A stretch of DNA of 17,464 nt from Eimeria necatrix (taxonomy: Eukaryota; Apicomplexa; Conoidasida; Eucoccidiorida; Eimeriidae), in NCBI RefSeq assembly GCF_000499385.1, contig NW_013654489.1:1-17464 (forward strand), in the 5' to 3' direction. Position 1 is the first letter of the stretch. Every line of letters starts with the position of its first letter. The notes under the pieces are model-generated. The model was given only the letters and a program-made list of their open reading frames with translations. It made no database searches and was not told the origin of the DNA. Below are positions 1 to 8,464 of the stretch, piece by piece. A program made the position numbers and the translations under genes.

Positions 1-335
1 CCCCCCCTGGGGCCCCCCGGGGGGGCCCCCGGGGGGCCCCCCGGGGGGCCCCCGGCCCTGGGGGCCCCGGCGAGAGCGTTGACGACGTTGCCAAGGGCCA
101 GGAGGGACTTGTTGATGGCCTGGGTCTCCTGGAGACGGGGGCCCCCCCTGGAAGGGTCTCCGCGTTCGCTGCCAGCCAAGTCCACAAGACTTAAAGAAGA
201 AACTGTCAGGCGGCCCTGGAGTCTGCGGCGCTGCTTCAGAGTCAAAGACAGCAGCAAGTGGCTGCGGGAAGACACGGCGTTCTCCGTGGTGCGCCCGCTC
301 GCGCGGCTCGCCAGCCCGCGCCGGATCACCTGCCC

Positions 336-377
<42 letters not shown>

Positions 378-506
378 GGGGGTGCAGCAGCAGCGGCCTG
401 TCATGCTGCGGGAGCACGCAGCTAGCCAAGCAAAGGCGCTCCCAAGGGGCACAACCTGGGGCCCTGGAATGCGCAGGCAGCAGCAAAAGCGTCCAAAGAG
501 ACCCCT

Positions 507-550
<44 letters not shown>

Positions 551-1767
551 GTACCTGCATCGCCTGCTCGTAGCAGACCAGGGGGGCCTCCGTGGCGTCT
601 GCCACCACAGTCTGGCCACTGGGGGCCTCCCTCACTGCCAGGGGGCCCCTCGAAGGGTCCAGCAAGTCCCGAATTCTTTCATTATAAATTTCCACCAAAG
701 TTGCGGTCAGCTGCACCTCCACGCCTTCCTCCCCCCCTCCCCGGCGGGGGCCCCCGGGGCCCCCGGGGCCCCCCTCTTGGGGGCCCCCCTCTTGGGGGCC
801 CCCCTCTTGGGGGGCCCCCTCTTGGGGGCCCCCCTCTTGGGGGCCCCCCTCTTGGGGGGCCCCCTGGGTGGGTTTTGTCTTGGCCTCAATGGCCTTGAAG
901 AGTTCCTCCAGGGCCCGCGGCATTATCCCTCTTAAGTCTGTAACTTGAAGAGAATGTTTCCGCAGCACTGGGTCTCCTTCTGGGTCCTCACCATCCATGG
1001 AAATCCCAGCTAGGGGGCCCCCCCCTTCCCGCGGGGGCCCCCCACCCGCTGGGGGGCCCCCCTCCTCCTGGGGGCCCCCCCCAAAGGGCTCGCTGCAGCT
1101 GCCCAGGCAAGCCACAGGTGCAGCAGCGAGGCCCTCGTCCCCTGGGGCCCCCAGCGTGGGTCTGTGGTCTGTGGGGCCCCGGGCCCCAGAGGGGCCCCCG
1201 AGAGGGGCCCCGGGGCCCCTCTCGGGGGCCCTTCCAGCTTGCGTGCGGGTCCTGGAGGCGTCGAGGGGCCCCCCGCGGGCCCTGCCGGGCTCGGGGGGCC
1301 CCCTGGGGGCCCCCCTGGGGGCCCCCCTGGGAGGGCCCCTGGACCTGTCGAGGGGCCCCTGGGGCCCCTCGGGGGCCCCCGGGGGCCCCTCGAGGGGCCC
1401 CGTCATGGTGTAAGTCTTGCCCGAACCCGTTTGGCCGTAAGCCAAAACAGCCCCCGAAATGCCCTCCAAGGCGCAGCGAATTAAAGGCCTACAAGCAGCA
1501 GCAAAGACTTCTTCTTGAGAGGCCCTTTGGTCGAAAATATGGGCGAAGGAGAAGCGGTGGGTTTGGTCCCGGGGGCCCCCCACCAGCAGCTCCTGCCGGC
1601 CCCCGGGGGCCCCCCCGGGGGCCCCCAAACGCATGCAGCAGGGGGCCCCCCTCTGCGCCTCTTCAAAGGACTCTGGCCGAATCCGCACACAAACTGCGCA
1701 GCCCCGCTGCAGCAAAGGCTCCTCGGGGGCCCCAGTCCCGCCGCCAGAGCCCCCGCGAGACACTCCT

Positions 1768-1818
<51 letters not shown>

Positions 1819-2153
1819 CAGCGTGAGCGAGACGCAGCTGGACCCAGGCCACTAAGCCGCCTCCCAGGGCCCCCCAAAAGCCCCCAGGGGCCCCCCAGGG
1901 GCCCCCAGAGGCCCTCAGGGGCCCCCCAGGGGCCCCCCAGGGGCTCCTGGGGGCCCCTAGGGGCCCCCAGGGGCCCCAGGAGCTGCTGCGGGCCTGTGGG
2001 CCCCCCTGTGGGGCCCCCCTGCTGTACTAACCTGCTGCTTCTTGAGAAGGCGAGTGGCGAAAAGAACCTGCGGAGTTATACTGCATCCAGGAAGGGAGGT
2101 CGCTGGGGCCCCTCCAGAGTTTGGGGCCAAAGGGTACAGTGCCCGTGGCTGCG

Positions 2154-2185
<32 letters not shown>

Positions 2186-2328
2186 GTCTGCTGCTGCTGC
2201 GTCTGCTGCTGCTGCTGCTGCTGCTGGGGGCTCTGCTGCTCGCGCGGCACCTGCAGGGAGGACAAGGAGGCAGAGCAGCGATGCAGAGAAACAAGGGCAT
2301 TCAGCTAGCGGCTCCCACCACTTGTGGT

Positions 2329-2374
<46 letters not shown>

Positions 2375-2650
2375 GCAGAAGCAGCAGAAGCAGTTTCTGC
2401 ATTCCAAGTATCCGCTGGAGGTCGCCATTTGCAGAGCAACAGCTTAGTTGACCTCACCCGTAGAAGCGGCGTGCTCTTGCTGCTGCTGTTCTTGTTGCTG
2501 CTGCTGCTGCTGTTGCTGCTGTTGCTGCTGCGGGTTCTGCTGCTGCTCGCAGAAGTCCTGATTGGGCTCAGAGCACTTGGGCTGTTCAGCCTCGTGTTGC
2601 TGCTGCTGCCTCTGAAGCTCCCCCTGCTGGGACTTTTCATTTTCGTGTCC

Positions 2651-2690
<40 letters not shown>

Positions 2691-2881
2691 GGGGCTGTCA
2701 GCTGGCTGCTATCTTTTCTCTGGACGTCATCCTGCTGGTGATGTTGCTGCAGAGCATCCGCAGCATCTGCTGCTGCAGCAGGTGCTGCAGCAGCTGCAGC
2801 AGGTGCTGCAGCAGCTGCAGCAGATGCTGCTGCTCGTTTGCTCTTCCTGGGCCCCATGATGGAGCCCCGCATCCAAGGCAT
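1..2881 (-). CDS. Kinesin motor protein, 3' partial (four exons)
   Basis: Microtubule motor ATPase. My model joins exons 2881-2458, 2250-2032, 1765-555 and 329-1; intron phases 1, 1 and 0 all match. The ATG at 2881 has an apicomplexan context (GGCAAAATGCC). Residues 1 to about 235 are a Q/A-rich extension. The motor begins with CAVCVRIRPES (237-247), followed by RFSFAHIFDQRASQEEVF, the P-loop AYGQTGSGKTYTM (G325-T332), GIMPRALEELF (from 494), EIYNERIRDLL (573), switch I NAVSSRSH (635-642), switch II LVDLAGSER (666-674) and INKSLLALGNVV. The last part of the motor and any tail are off the window. Odd features are a Gly/Pro insertion of roughly 140 residues where loop L5 should be, and another before EIYNE. 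All ATPase motifs are intact, so it should be active. Assignment to a kinesin family (the SQEEVF string is reminiscent of kinesin-14) is not safe. The kinesin call is very secure; exons 1 and 2 are inferred. Confidence 0.93.
330..554 (-). other. Kinesin intron 3
   Basis: The donor is ATGCAG|GTACCC and the acceptor CGGGCAG|GTGATC, both phase 0. Joining them places CYEQAMQ directly before VIRRGLASRASGRTTENA, exactly the kinesin order leading into switch I. Two CTG tracts lie inside, one of them abutting the acceptor. Confidence 0.8.
773..862. repeat. GGGGGCCCCCCTCTT minisatellite in the kinesin exon
   Basis: Six tandem units of about 15 bases, made of a G5/C6 block followed by CTCTT. On the minus strand they encode a PQEGG/APQEG repeat just ahead of the strand that leads to EIYNE. 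The frame is kept across all units. Confidence 0.8.
1013..1400. repeat. GGGGCCCC-rich block coding for the kinesin L5 insertion
   Basis: Dense GGGGCCCC, GGGGGCCCCC and related palindromic blocks. The minus-strand kinesin frame is open through all of it and reads as Gly, Pro, Ala and Arg-rich sequence. Similar blocks lie at 1-60, 1570-1625, 1866-2005, 3797-3895, 4405-4500, 8865-9235, 10180-10420, 13676-13890, 14405-14660 and 16975-17464. Confidence 0.85.
1766..2031 (-). other. Kinesin intron 2 with CTG-tract 3' splice site
   Basis: The donor is CAGCAG|GTTAGTA. The acceptor is the terminal CAG of a CTG run about 45 bases long (plus-strand CAG, 1768-1815). A GGGGCCCC-type block fills the middle. 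Splicing is phase 1. An alternative acceptor at 1707 (TTTGCTGCAG) would be phase 0, which does not fit the upstream frame. Confidence 0.5.
2251..2457 (-). other. Kinesin intron 1
   Basis: The donor reads ACGG|GTGAGG and the acceptor CCTCCCTGCAG|GTGCC on the minus strand. The intron holds a CTG tract (CAG on the plus strand, about 2332-2390). It is phase 1 on both sides, and the flanking exon frames are open only with this splice. Confidence 0.5.
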
Positions 2882-3646
2882 TTTGCCTTTGATAAGAAGC
2901 TGGGGGCCCCTTTGCTGCTGCCCCTGTGCTGCTGCTGCACAGGGTCACTTTGCTGCTGCTGGGGCCCCCCTTTGGGCAGTCTCGAGGCCCTGCAGTTTCG
3001 TCAAGGGCGTCTCTGTGTGCGTGGAACGGTAACAGCAGCAGCTGCCGCTGCTGCTGCTGCTGCTGCTGCTTTTGCTGCTGTTCCTGCTGTTCCTGCTGCT
3101 GTTGCTGCTGTTGCTGCTGCTGCTGCTGGGGGTTCTAGCAACAGATTTCAAAGCTATGCAGAGGCCCCCGGGTCTACACGTATCTGGGTAGGGCCCCTAG
3201 AGGTGCAGCAGTACCTGGCTGGGGCCTCCGGGGGGCCCCTGTGGCTGGGGCCCCTGAGGGCTTGTGTTGTTAGCTGTTGTGTGTGGCTGAGGCCCCCAGC
3301 CAGCAGAGGAAGGCGGGCTTGTGCTGCTGCTGCTCATCAAGGCCTTATAAGCCTTAAAATCAGCAAGACAAAGCAGCAGCAGCAGCAACAAGCCTTGCTG
3401 CTGCTGCTGTGCTGCAGTTGCTGCAGGGTCACTCCTTCCCACTGCGCAGCCAGACCCTACTTAATCCGGCGCCGCCAAGAGAAACCCGGAAGTCTCTTAA
3501 AACCCAAAAATATTCATTTATTATTTGAAATATTTTCACTAAAAGGGCATTAGAATTCCTAGCGATTGCTACCACAGCAGCAGCAGCAGCAGCAGCGCCA
3601 GCGGCAGCAGCCCCGCACGGACCTACTGAGCACGAGGCCTCACCTC

Positions 3647-3681
<35 letters not shown>

Positions 3682-4161
3682 GCAACAGCAACAACAACAA
3701 CAGCTGCAAACTGCAAATCTAAAAGTCAAATCTCCTTCAAATTTCAGAGAGAACACGAGGCGCCCCCAGGCCTCCTTGCCACGAGGTGACCCGGGGGGCC
3801 CCTAGGGGCCCCTCGGGGGCCCCTTAGGGGCCCCCGGGGGGCCCCCTAGACACACCTGGGGGCCCCCTTGAGGATCCACGGGGTCCCAAGGGGCCCCTAA
3901 AGATATAAAGGCTTTATAAGCCCCAAAGACTCTAAAACGCCCGCAGCTGCCTCTGCAGTTGCTGCAGTTGCTGCCCCGCTGAGGTCCCTCGGTCGATTCC
4001 CGGCAGTTCCTAAGCCTCGAGTTCCCTTCTGCTGCTGCTGCTGCTGCTGCTGCGGCTGCTGCTGCTGCTGCTGCCGCTTTTCCCGTTGTTGTTGCTGCTG
4101 CTGCTGGCCTAGTGCTGCTGGCTACGCAAGGCGGGGAGGTGCTGAGTGGGGCCCCCGCGTC
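2882..4161. other. Region between the kinesin and gene B: weak plus-strand coding hints
   Basis: No gene can be modelled firmly. A plus-strand exon may begin at 3139 after a CTG tract and TTCTAG; it reads SNRFQSYAEAPGSTRIWVG and on through VQQYLAGASGGPLWLG. A second plus-strand coding-like stretch starts near 3581, after an AT-rich run and CTACCACAG, and reads RTDLLSTRPHL, then poly-Q, then LQTANLKVKSPSNF, up to a possible donor at 3786 (ACGAG|GTGACC). The minus strand is also partly open. The AT-rich piece at 3500-3560 looks intronic or intergenic. The rest is CTG tract and GGGGCCCC block. Confidence 0.3.
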
Positions 4162-5241
4162 TTACTCTTTGGAGTCTTCTGCTGCCCCTCCCTGCTGCTG
4201 CTGCTGTCGCTGCTGCTGCTGCTGTCGCTGCTGCTGTTGCTGCTGCTCTTGCTGCTGCATTCTTTGCTCCGTCTCCTCAAGGTACTGCCCCTCCTGCATA
4301 AACCCAACTCCATCAAATCAACAAAATAAAACATCCAAATAAAAAGACCCTTTGTGGACCTCATAGACCCAAAGAAACTTCCCTCAAGGCCCAGGATACT
4401 TCTGGGGGGCCCTCCGGGGCCCCTAAGGGCCTCCCGGGGCCCCTGGGGGCCCCCCGGGGGCCCCCCAAGGTACCCACAAAGCCTGCAGGGGGCCCCCAGC
4501 GGGGCCAGCGTGTCTTTGAAGCTTCTCAGTCTGCACATGCAGCTCCTCTTGGGGCCCCTGTAGATGCCCCAAGCTCGTGGGGGGCCCCCGGGCCTGCTAG
4601 GGTTTAGGGTTTAGGGTTTAGGGTTTACCAGGTAGGCCTGTTTGGCTGCTTCGAGGTGGTCTCTTAGCTGCACCAGCAGCAAGTCCGTGGGGGCCCCCCG
4701 GACTTCAGCTTGCTGCTCAATTTGCTGCGTCAGCTGCTCCAGCTTTTCGTCTATCAGCGCCAGCTTCTCTTCGTCTGCGCCCACAGACCCCCGCAGCTAG
4801 CCACAGCTAGCCACAGCTAGCCACAGCTAGCCACAGCTAGCCACAGCTAGCCACAGCTAGCCACAGCTAGCCACGGATGGCCGCAGCTAGCTACAGATAC
4901 AAACAGCTAGCCACAGCTAGCCGCAGCAAACGGGCGAGCTTTGCTTTTCGTGAGCAACAAAACCCCCTCACCCCCGTGCTGCAGCAGCAAAGATTACTGC
5001 CAAAAAGGTGGTCCCGCAGCTGTGCAGGCTGCAGCAGCAGCAGCAGCAAAGAGAAACAAGACGCGCCAGGTAGCAGCATGTAACGCAGCAGCAGCAGCAG
5101 CAAGTGCAGCAGCAGCAGCAGCAGCAAGTGGGTCACCTTTGCGTTCTATTTGCTGCCGCTCGAGCAGCACGGCCCTTCTCTTCGTCTTTTCCAGCAAACG
5201 GTCGAGGGCCTCCTCGCGTCTCAAGCGCTTATCTGTGAGCC

Positions 5242-5283
<42 letters not shown>

Positions 5284-5595
5284 ACAGCAGCAGCAGCAGC
5301 AGTAGATGTTGTATGAAGACAACACTAAGGTAGGAAGCTCAGAGAACCCCAGCTTCTTCTGCAGGCAGTTTCTGTCCTCCTCTCTGTTGTAGCTTGTTGC
5401 AGCCGCAGCAGCAGCAACAGCAGCAACAGCAGCAACAGCAGCAACAGCAGCACCAAAAACAAGAGGCAAGCAGCAACAGCAGCAGCACGAGCGGCAGCAA
5501 GAGCGAGAGATCAACGGTGACAGCAGCAGCAGCACAAACAGCAGCGTCAAAAGCAGCAGCAGCAACGGTGAAAAAGCAGCAACCTCAGCAGCACT

Positions 5596-5639
<44 letters not shown>

Positions 5640-5975
5640 GTGCTGCTCACCCTCCCTGGTTTGCTGCAGCAGCAACTGGTGTCTTTGCTTCTCCTCGCGA
5701 GTCACTTCTGCCAGCCGCTGCAAATACTGGGCCCTGTAAATGCGGCGAATTTCTGTCAGCTAAAAACAAAAGAAATAAAAAAGTTAAAAAGAAATAAAAA
5801 GATTTAAAGAAATTAAAAAGATTAAAAAGATTAAAAGGGATTAAAAGAGTTCAAAAGGAATTAAAAGAGGCAAAAAAGAGACAAAAGGGGGCAAAAAGAG
5901 ATAAAAAGGAGACAAAACACAGACGCAGCAGCAGCTGCTGCTGCTGCAGCAGCAGCAGCTGCTGCTGCTGCTGCA

Positions 5976-6026
<51 letters not shown>

Positions 6027-6224
6027 ACCTGTCTCTGCCACATGAAGAGCTCGGCCTGGTAAGGAGTGAGGCCCTCTCTGAGCTTGGCTTGCTGCTGCTG
6101 CAGCGGGGCCTGGGGCCCCAGCAAAAAGGCCAGTCTGTGCTGCAGTGCAGCAGCAGCAACAGCAGGGACTCCCCGCACGTCTTCCAGGGTTTTCCGCTGC
6201 CGCGGCAACGGCACTGGCACTTGC
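4162..6224 (-). CDS. Unrecognised coiled-coil protein (gene B), five 3' exons
   Basis: Exons 6224-6029, 5759-5651, 5232-5137, 4774-4629 and 4293-4162 have consensus GT/AG borders and matching phases (0, 1, 1, 0). They end at TAA 4164-4162. The sequence runs QRKTLEDVRGVP, KLREGLTPYQAELFMWQRQ, LTEIRRIYRAQYLQRLAEV, then EEKQRHQLLLQQTRE, KRLRREEALDRLLEKTKRR, LALIDEKLEQLTQQIEQQ and VQLRDHLEAAKQAYL, with a Q-rich tail ending AAEDSKE. It is highly charged and heptad-like, a long helix or coiled coil with no membrane segment. I recognise no family. A helical organellar ribosomal protein (mS26-like) is a guess from topology only. The 5' end is unresolved: the reading frame continues upstream as poly-Ala/Ser to 6832, or it switches to a poly-Q frame (next entry). 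These exons are well supported; the function is unknown. Confidence 0.75.
4600..4628. repeat. Telomere-like (GGGTTTA)4 array at a gene B splice donor
   Basis: Four GGGTTTA units on the plus strand. In the transcript orientation of gene B they read GTAAACCCTAAACCC and so on, beginning exactly at the exon 4 donor. Confidence 0.95.
4629..4774 (-). other. Gene B exon 4 (secure coiled-coil exon)
   Basis: This exon starts after GGGCGCAG| and ends TACCTG|GTAAACCC. It supplies 48 codons of Glu/Lys/Gln/Leu heptads. The split codon G|AC joins the previous exon to give an Asp. The 3' border lies directly on a telomere-like array. Confidence 0.75.
4791..4920. repeat. Decamer tandem array (CCACAGCTAG)n
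   Basis: Thirteen consecutive 10-base units. Units 1-8 are near perfect (the first is CCGCAGCTAG), followed by five degenerate or intact units. The array lies inside the gene B intron 5136-4779, about 12 bases upstream of its 3' splice site. Confidence 0.9.
5763..5915. repeat. Polypurine tract inside a gene B intron
   Basis: About 150 bases of almost pure A/G on the plus strand with a recurring AAAAAGATTAAAAAG theme. In the sense orientation of gene B it is a long polypyrimidine tract ending TTTTGTTTTTAG|CTGACAG, an exceptionally strong 3' splice site for the exon starting at 5759. Confidence 0.8.
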
Positions 6225-6241
6225 CTGCAGCACACACTCAC

Positions 6242-6250
6242 GCCCCCTGC

Positions 6251-6343
<93 letters not shown>

Positions 6344-6402
6344 GACGGCTGCTGGAGCTGGGAGGGGTGGGCAGCAGCGGAGGGCTCCGTAGGGGTGAGG
6401 CG

Positions 6403-6435
<33 letters not shown>

Positions 6436-6882
6436 GGTTGCTGCGGGAGGTGAGGAAGGCGCAGCTGCTGCTGCAGAACGTGTGGAGTGGAGCTGACGAT
6501 GCCCCTGATGCTGCAGCTGCTGCTGCAGCTCTTCCTGCTGCTGTTGGTCGAAACGCAGGTGCTGCTGTTGCTGCCAGTTGAAGCGCTGCTGCTGTTGCAG
6601 CAGCAGCTGCTGCTGCTCGCCCAGTGGCTGCCGCTGCCGCTGCTGCTGCTGCAGCTGCTGCACTCGGGCCTGCTGCCGACAGCAAATGGAGCAGCGGCAG
6701 CTCTGAGGCCCCCAAAGTCCCTGCCACTACTGTATTCCTTCTTGCTTGAGCCTTTTCACTTGCTGCGCTGCTGCTGCTGCTGCTGCTGCTCTTTCTGCTG
6801 CTGCTGCTGCTGGGTTCGAGCTTATGGACCACTCGAGTCTAGAGAAGGGCCCCACTGCAGCAGTGTACGGCAAAGTAGGCAT
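6242..6882 (-). CDS. Gene B, possible 5' exons
   Basis: An ATG at 6882 opens MPTLPYTAAVGPFSRLEWS plus an alanine run to 6760, where CAGCAA|GTGAAAAGG could be a phase 0 donor. A Q-rich frame starting at 6672, after TGTCGGCAG, reads QQARVQQLQQQQ, then QRFNWQQQQHLRFDQQQQ and HQGHRQLHSTRS, down to 6242. There it meets GTGAGTG in phase 2. This chain reaches the secure exon at 6224 only if 17 bases (6241-6225) are removed. The alternative is a continuous Ala/Ser frame without an ATG. A plus-strand frame also runs through the same DNA. Confidence 0.35.
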
Positions 6883-7031
6883 TTCCCGGAGCAGCCAAAG
6901 AAAGCAAAATTTGCTGATTTTGTGGGTATTTTGAAGCAGCAGCAGCAGCAGCAGCAGCTGCTGCTGCTGCTGCTGCTGCTGCTGAGAAGCCAAGATCGGG
7001 GGCCCCGCCGAGGCCTCCGGGGCCCCTCAAG
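6499..7031 (+). CDS. Gene C, possible first exon
   Basis: The plus-strand frame is open from ATG 6499 to a donor TCAAG|GTACCC at 7031. Its phase 2 fits the exon at 7140 (AG+C gives Ser). It starts Leu-rich because it reads CTG runs, then passes through HSGLLPTANGAAAALRPP and EQPKKAKFADFVGILK, which look like real protein. It overlaps the proposed 5' exons of gene B on the other strand, so at least one of the two models is partly wrong, or the two 5' ends really overlap. Confidence 0.35.
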
Positions 7032-7093
7032 GTACCCTCGGGCTGCTCTGCAGCAGGAGTTTGTAGAATTCCACTGAAATAAACCCAGATTTA

Positions 7094-7128
7094 AAAACCT
7101 AAACCCTAAACCCTAAACCCTAAACCCT
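7094..7128. repeat. Telomere-like (AAACCCT)4 array before a gene C acceptor
   Basis: Four AAACCCT units on the plus strand, immediately followed by TCCTGCTGCAG|, the 3' splice site of the 7140 exon. The array lies in the proposed intron 7032-7139. Confidence 0.95.
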
Positions 7129-7139
7129 TCCTGCTGCAG

Positions 7140-7443
7140 CCATTGCAGGCGCAAGGAGCAGCGGGACCCCGTGAGTGCAGCAGAGTGTCTGTAGCTGCTG
7201 AAGTCTGGGGAGCCACGCGTGCTGCTGCTGCTGCTGCAAAAGCTGCAGCCTGCAGCAGCAGCAGCAACACCTCAACGAGCAGCAGCAGCAGCAGCGGCAG
7301 CAGCAGCAGCAAAAGCCGCAGCCTGCCGCAGAACAGCAGCAGCCGCAGCAGCAGCGGCAGCAAGAGCGGCCGCCTGACCGTCCGACAGCAGCAGCAGCAG
7401 CAGCGACGGCAAAAAGCCCCGCACCAGCCACAGCCGCAGCACC

Positions 7444-7484
<41 letters not shown>

Positions 7485-7543
7485 GGGCGCAGAGCGACGG
7501 CGAGCACGCAGCTGCCGCCAGCAGCGCCAGCAACAGCAGCACT

Positions 7544-7610
<67 letters not shown>

Positions 7611-8235
7611 GGGTGAAGGTTGTGTACAGGAGGCCTCTTTGTGCTGCTGCTGCTCGAGTTCTCGAAGAAGAAAGAAAGCGGCTGACTGCTGAGGCGCAGA
7701 AGCAGGAGGTGTGTCTTTGTCTTTTAATTATTTAATTTATTTAATTAATTTAATTTAATTTATTTAATTTATTTAATTAATTTGATTTAATTAATTTAAT
7801 TTAATTTAATTATTTACTTGTTTTAATTCGTTTGCTTCTTTTTGGTTTGCTGCATTTACTCGTTTGCTGCTTTTCATTTATATCGTCTTATTCATCTTTT
7901 GTTGTTTTCATGGAAAGATTGATTTCGTGCTGCTAATTGCTGCTGCTGCTGCTGTGCTGCTGCTGCTGCTGCTGCTGTGTTGCTGCTGCTGCTGCTGCTG
8001 TGTTGCTGCTGCTGCTGCTGCTGTGCTGCTGCTGCTGCTGTTGCAGGCACAGCGCGTGGCCCTGACGCGGGAGTGGGGAGAAGCAACAGCAGCAGCAGCA
8101 GCAGAGGCAGCGAAACTGCAGCAGCAGCAGCAGGCCGTCAGCAAGCTCAGGTCGCTGCTGCTGCAGGCAGCACCGAACCCCCATGAGGCTGCTGCGCTGC
8201 TGCAGCAGCTCAAGGTCACAGCCGACTCAAAGTAG
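7140..8235 (+). CDS. Unrecognised Q/A/S-rich protein with coiled-coil C-terminus (gene C)
   Basis: Exons 7140-7170, 7256-7708 and 8047-8235 join in phase and end at TAG 8233-8235. The product reads HCRRKEQRDP, QQQQHLNEQQQQQ, QQPQQQRQQERPPDRP, TAKSPAPATAAAPQQ, then GAQSDGEHAAAASSASN, a serine run, RVKVVYRRPLCAAAARVLEE, ERKRLTAEAQKQE, AQRVALTREWGEATA, KLQQQQQAVSKLRSLLL, and finally APNPHEAAALLQQLKVTADS. The low-complexity N-terminal half looks disordered, and the C-terminal third is helical with charged heptads. I recognise no domain and see no signal or membrane segment. The last two exons are secure because their phases fit and only this frame stays open. There is no ATG between 6890 and 7256, so the start lies upstream (separate entry). 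Confidence 0.7.
7709..8046 (+). other. Gene C last intron: AT-rich TAATTTA repeats then CTG tract
   Basis: The donor is CAGGAG|GTGTGT and the acceptor TGCTGTTGCAG|GCACAG, phase 0. The first part (about 7722-7815) is a degenerate TTTAATTTAATTAA array. The second part (about 7942-8043) is broken (CTG)n that runs into the acceptor. Confidence 0.75.
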
Positions 8236-8433
8236 CCGCAGCAGCAGAATATGCAGCAGCAGCAGCAAGTGTAGCAGCAGCAGCAGCAAACGCAGTAGCA
8301 GCAGCAGCAGCAGCATAGGCAACAGCAGCAGCAGCAGCGAAGGCAGCAGCACCTCATTGGCAGCAGCAGCTGCTGCACACAAGTCCACAAGACATGCAGG
8401 CCCCCTTTAGAAACATTGACAGCGCAGGCAGCT

Positions 8434-8464
<31 letters not shown>

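Noticed and set aside
1957..2265. Q-rich minus-strand frame as the kinesin second exon
   Set aside because: Its phase does not fit the upstream donor at 2458. The overlapping Ala-rich frame fits phase 1 on both sides. The choice remains inferential.
2324..3553. Long plus-strand open frame rich in Leu, Ala and Cys
   Set aside because: Most of its 5' half is the complement of the kinesin first exon and intron; runs of Leu and Cys come from CTG repeats read on the wrong strand. Only the part after 3139 may be real.
3990..4003. GGTCGATTCCCGGC looks like a tRNA T-arm
   Set aside because: No acceptor stem, D-arm or anticodon arm could be found at the right spacing on either strand.
4600..4628. 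Chromosome end
   Set aside because: The GGGTTTA arrays are short, internal, in both orientations and flanked by coding exons, so they are interstitial telomere-like repeats.
5861..6832. 323-codon minus-strand frame as one single-exon gene
   Set aside because: It runs through the polypyrimidine tract of an intron and poly-Ala from CAG repeats, and has no ATG start. Only 6224-6029 of it matches a phase-consistent exon.
7722..7815. AT-rich array as a replication origin or promoter
   Set aside because: It lies inside a well-supported intron of gene C, directly after the donor; no other origin feature is seen.
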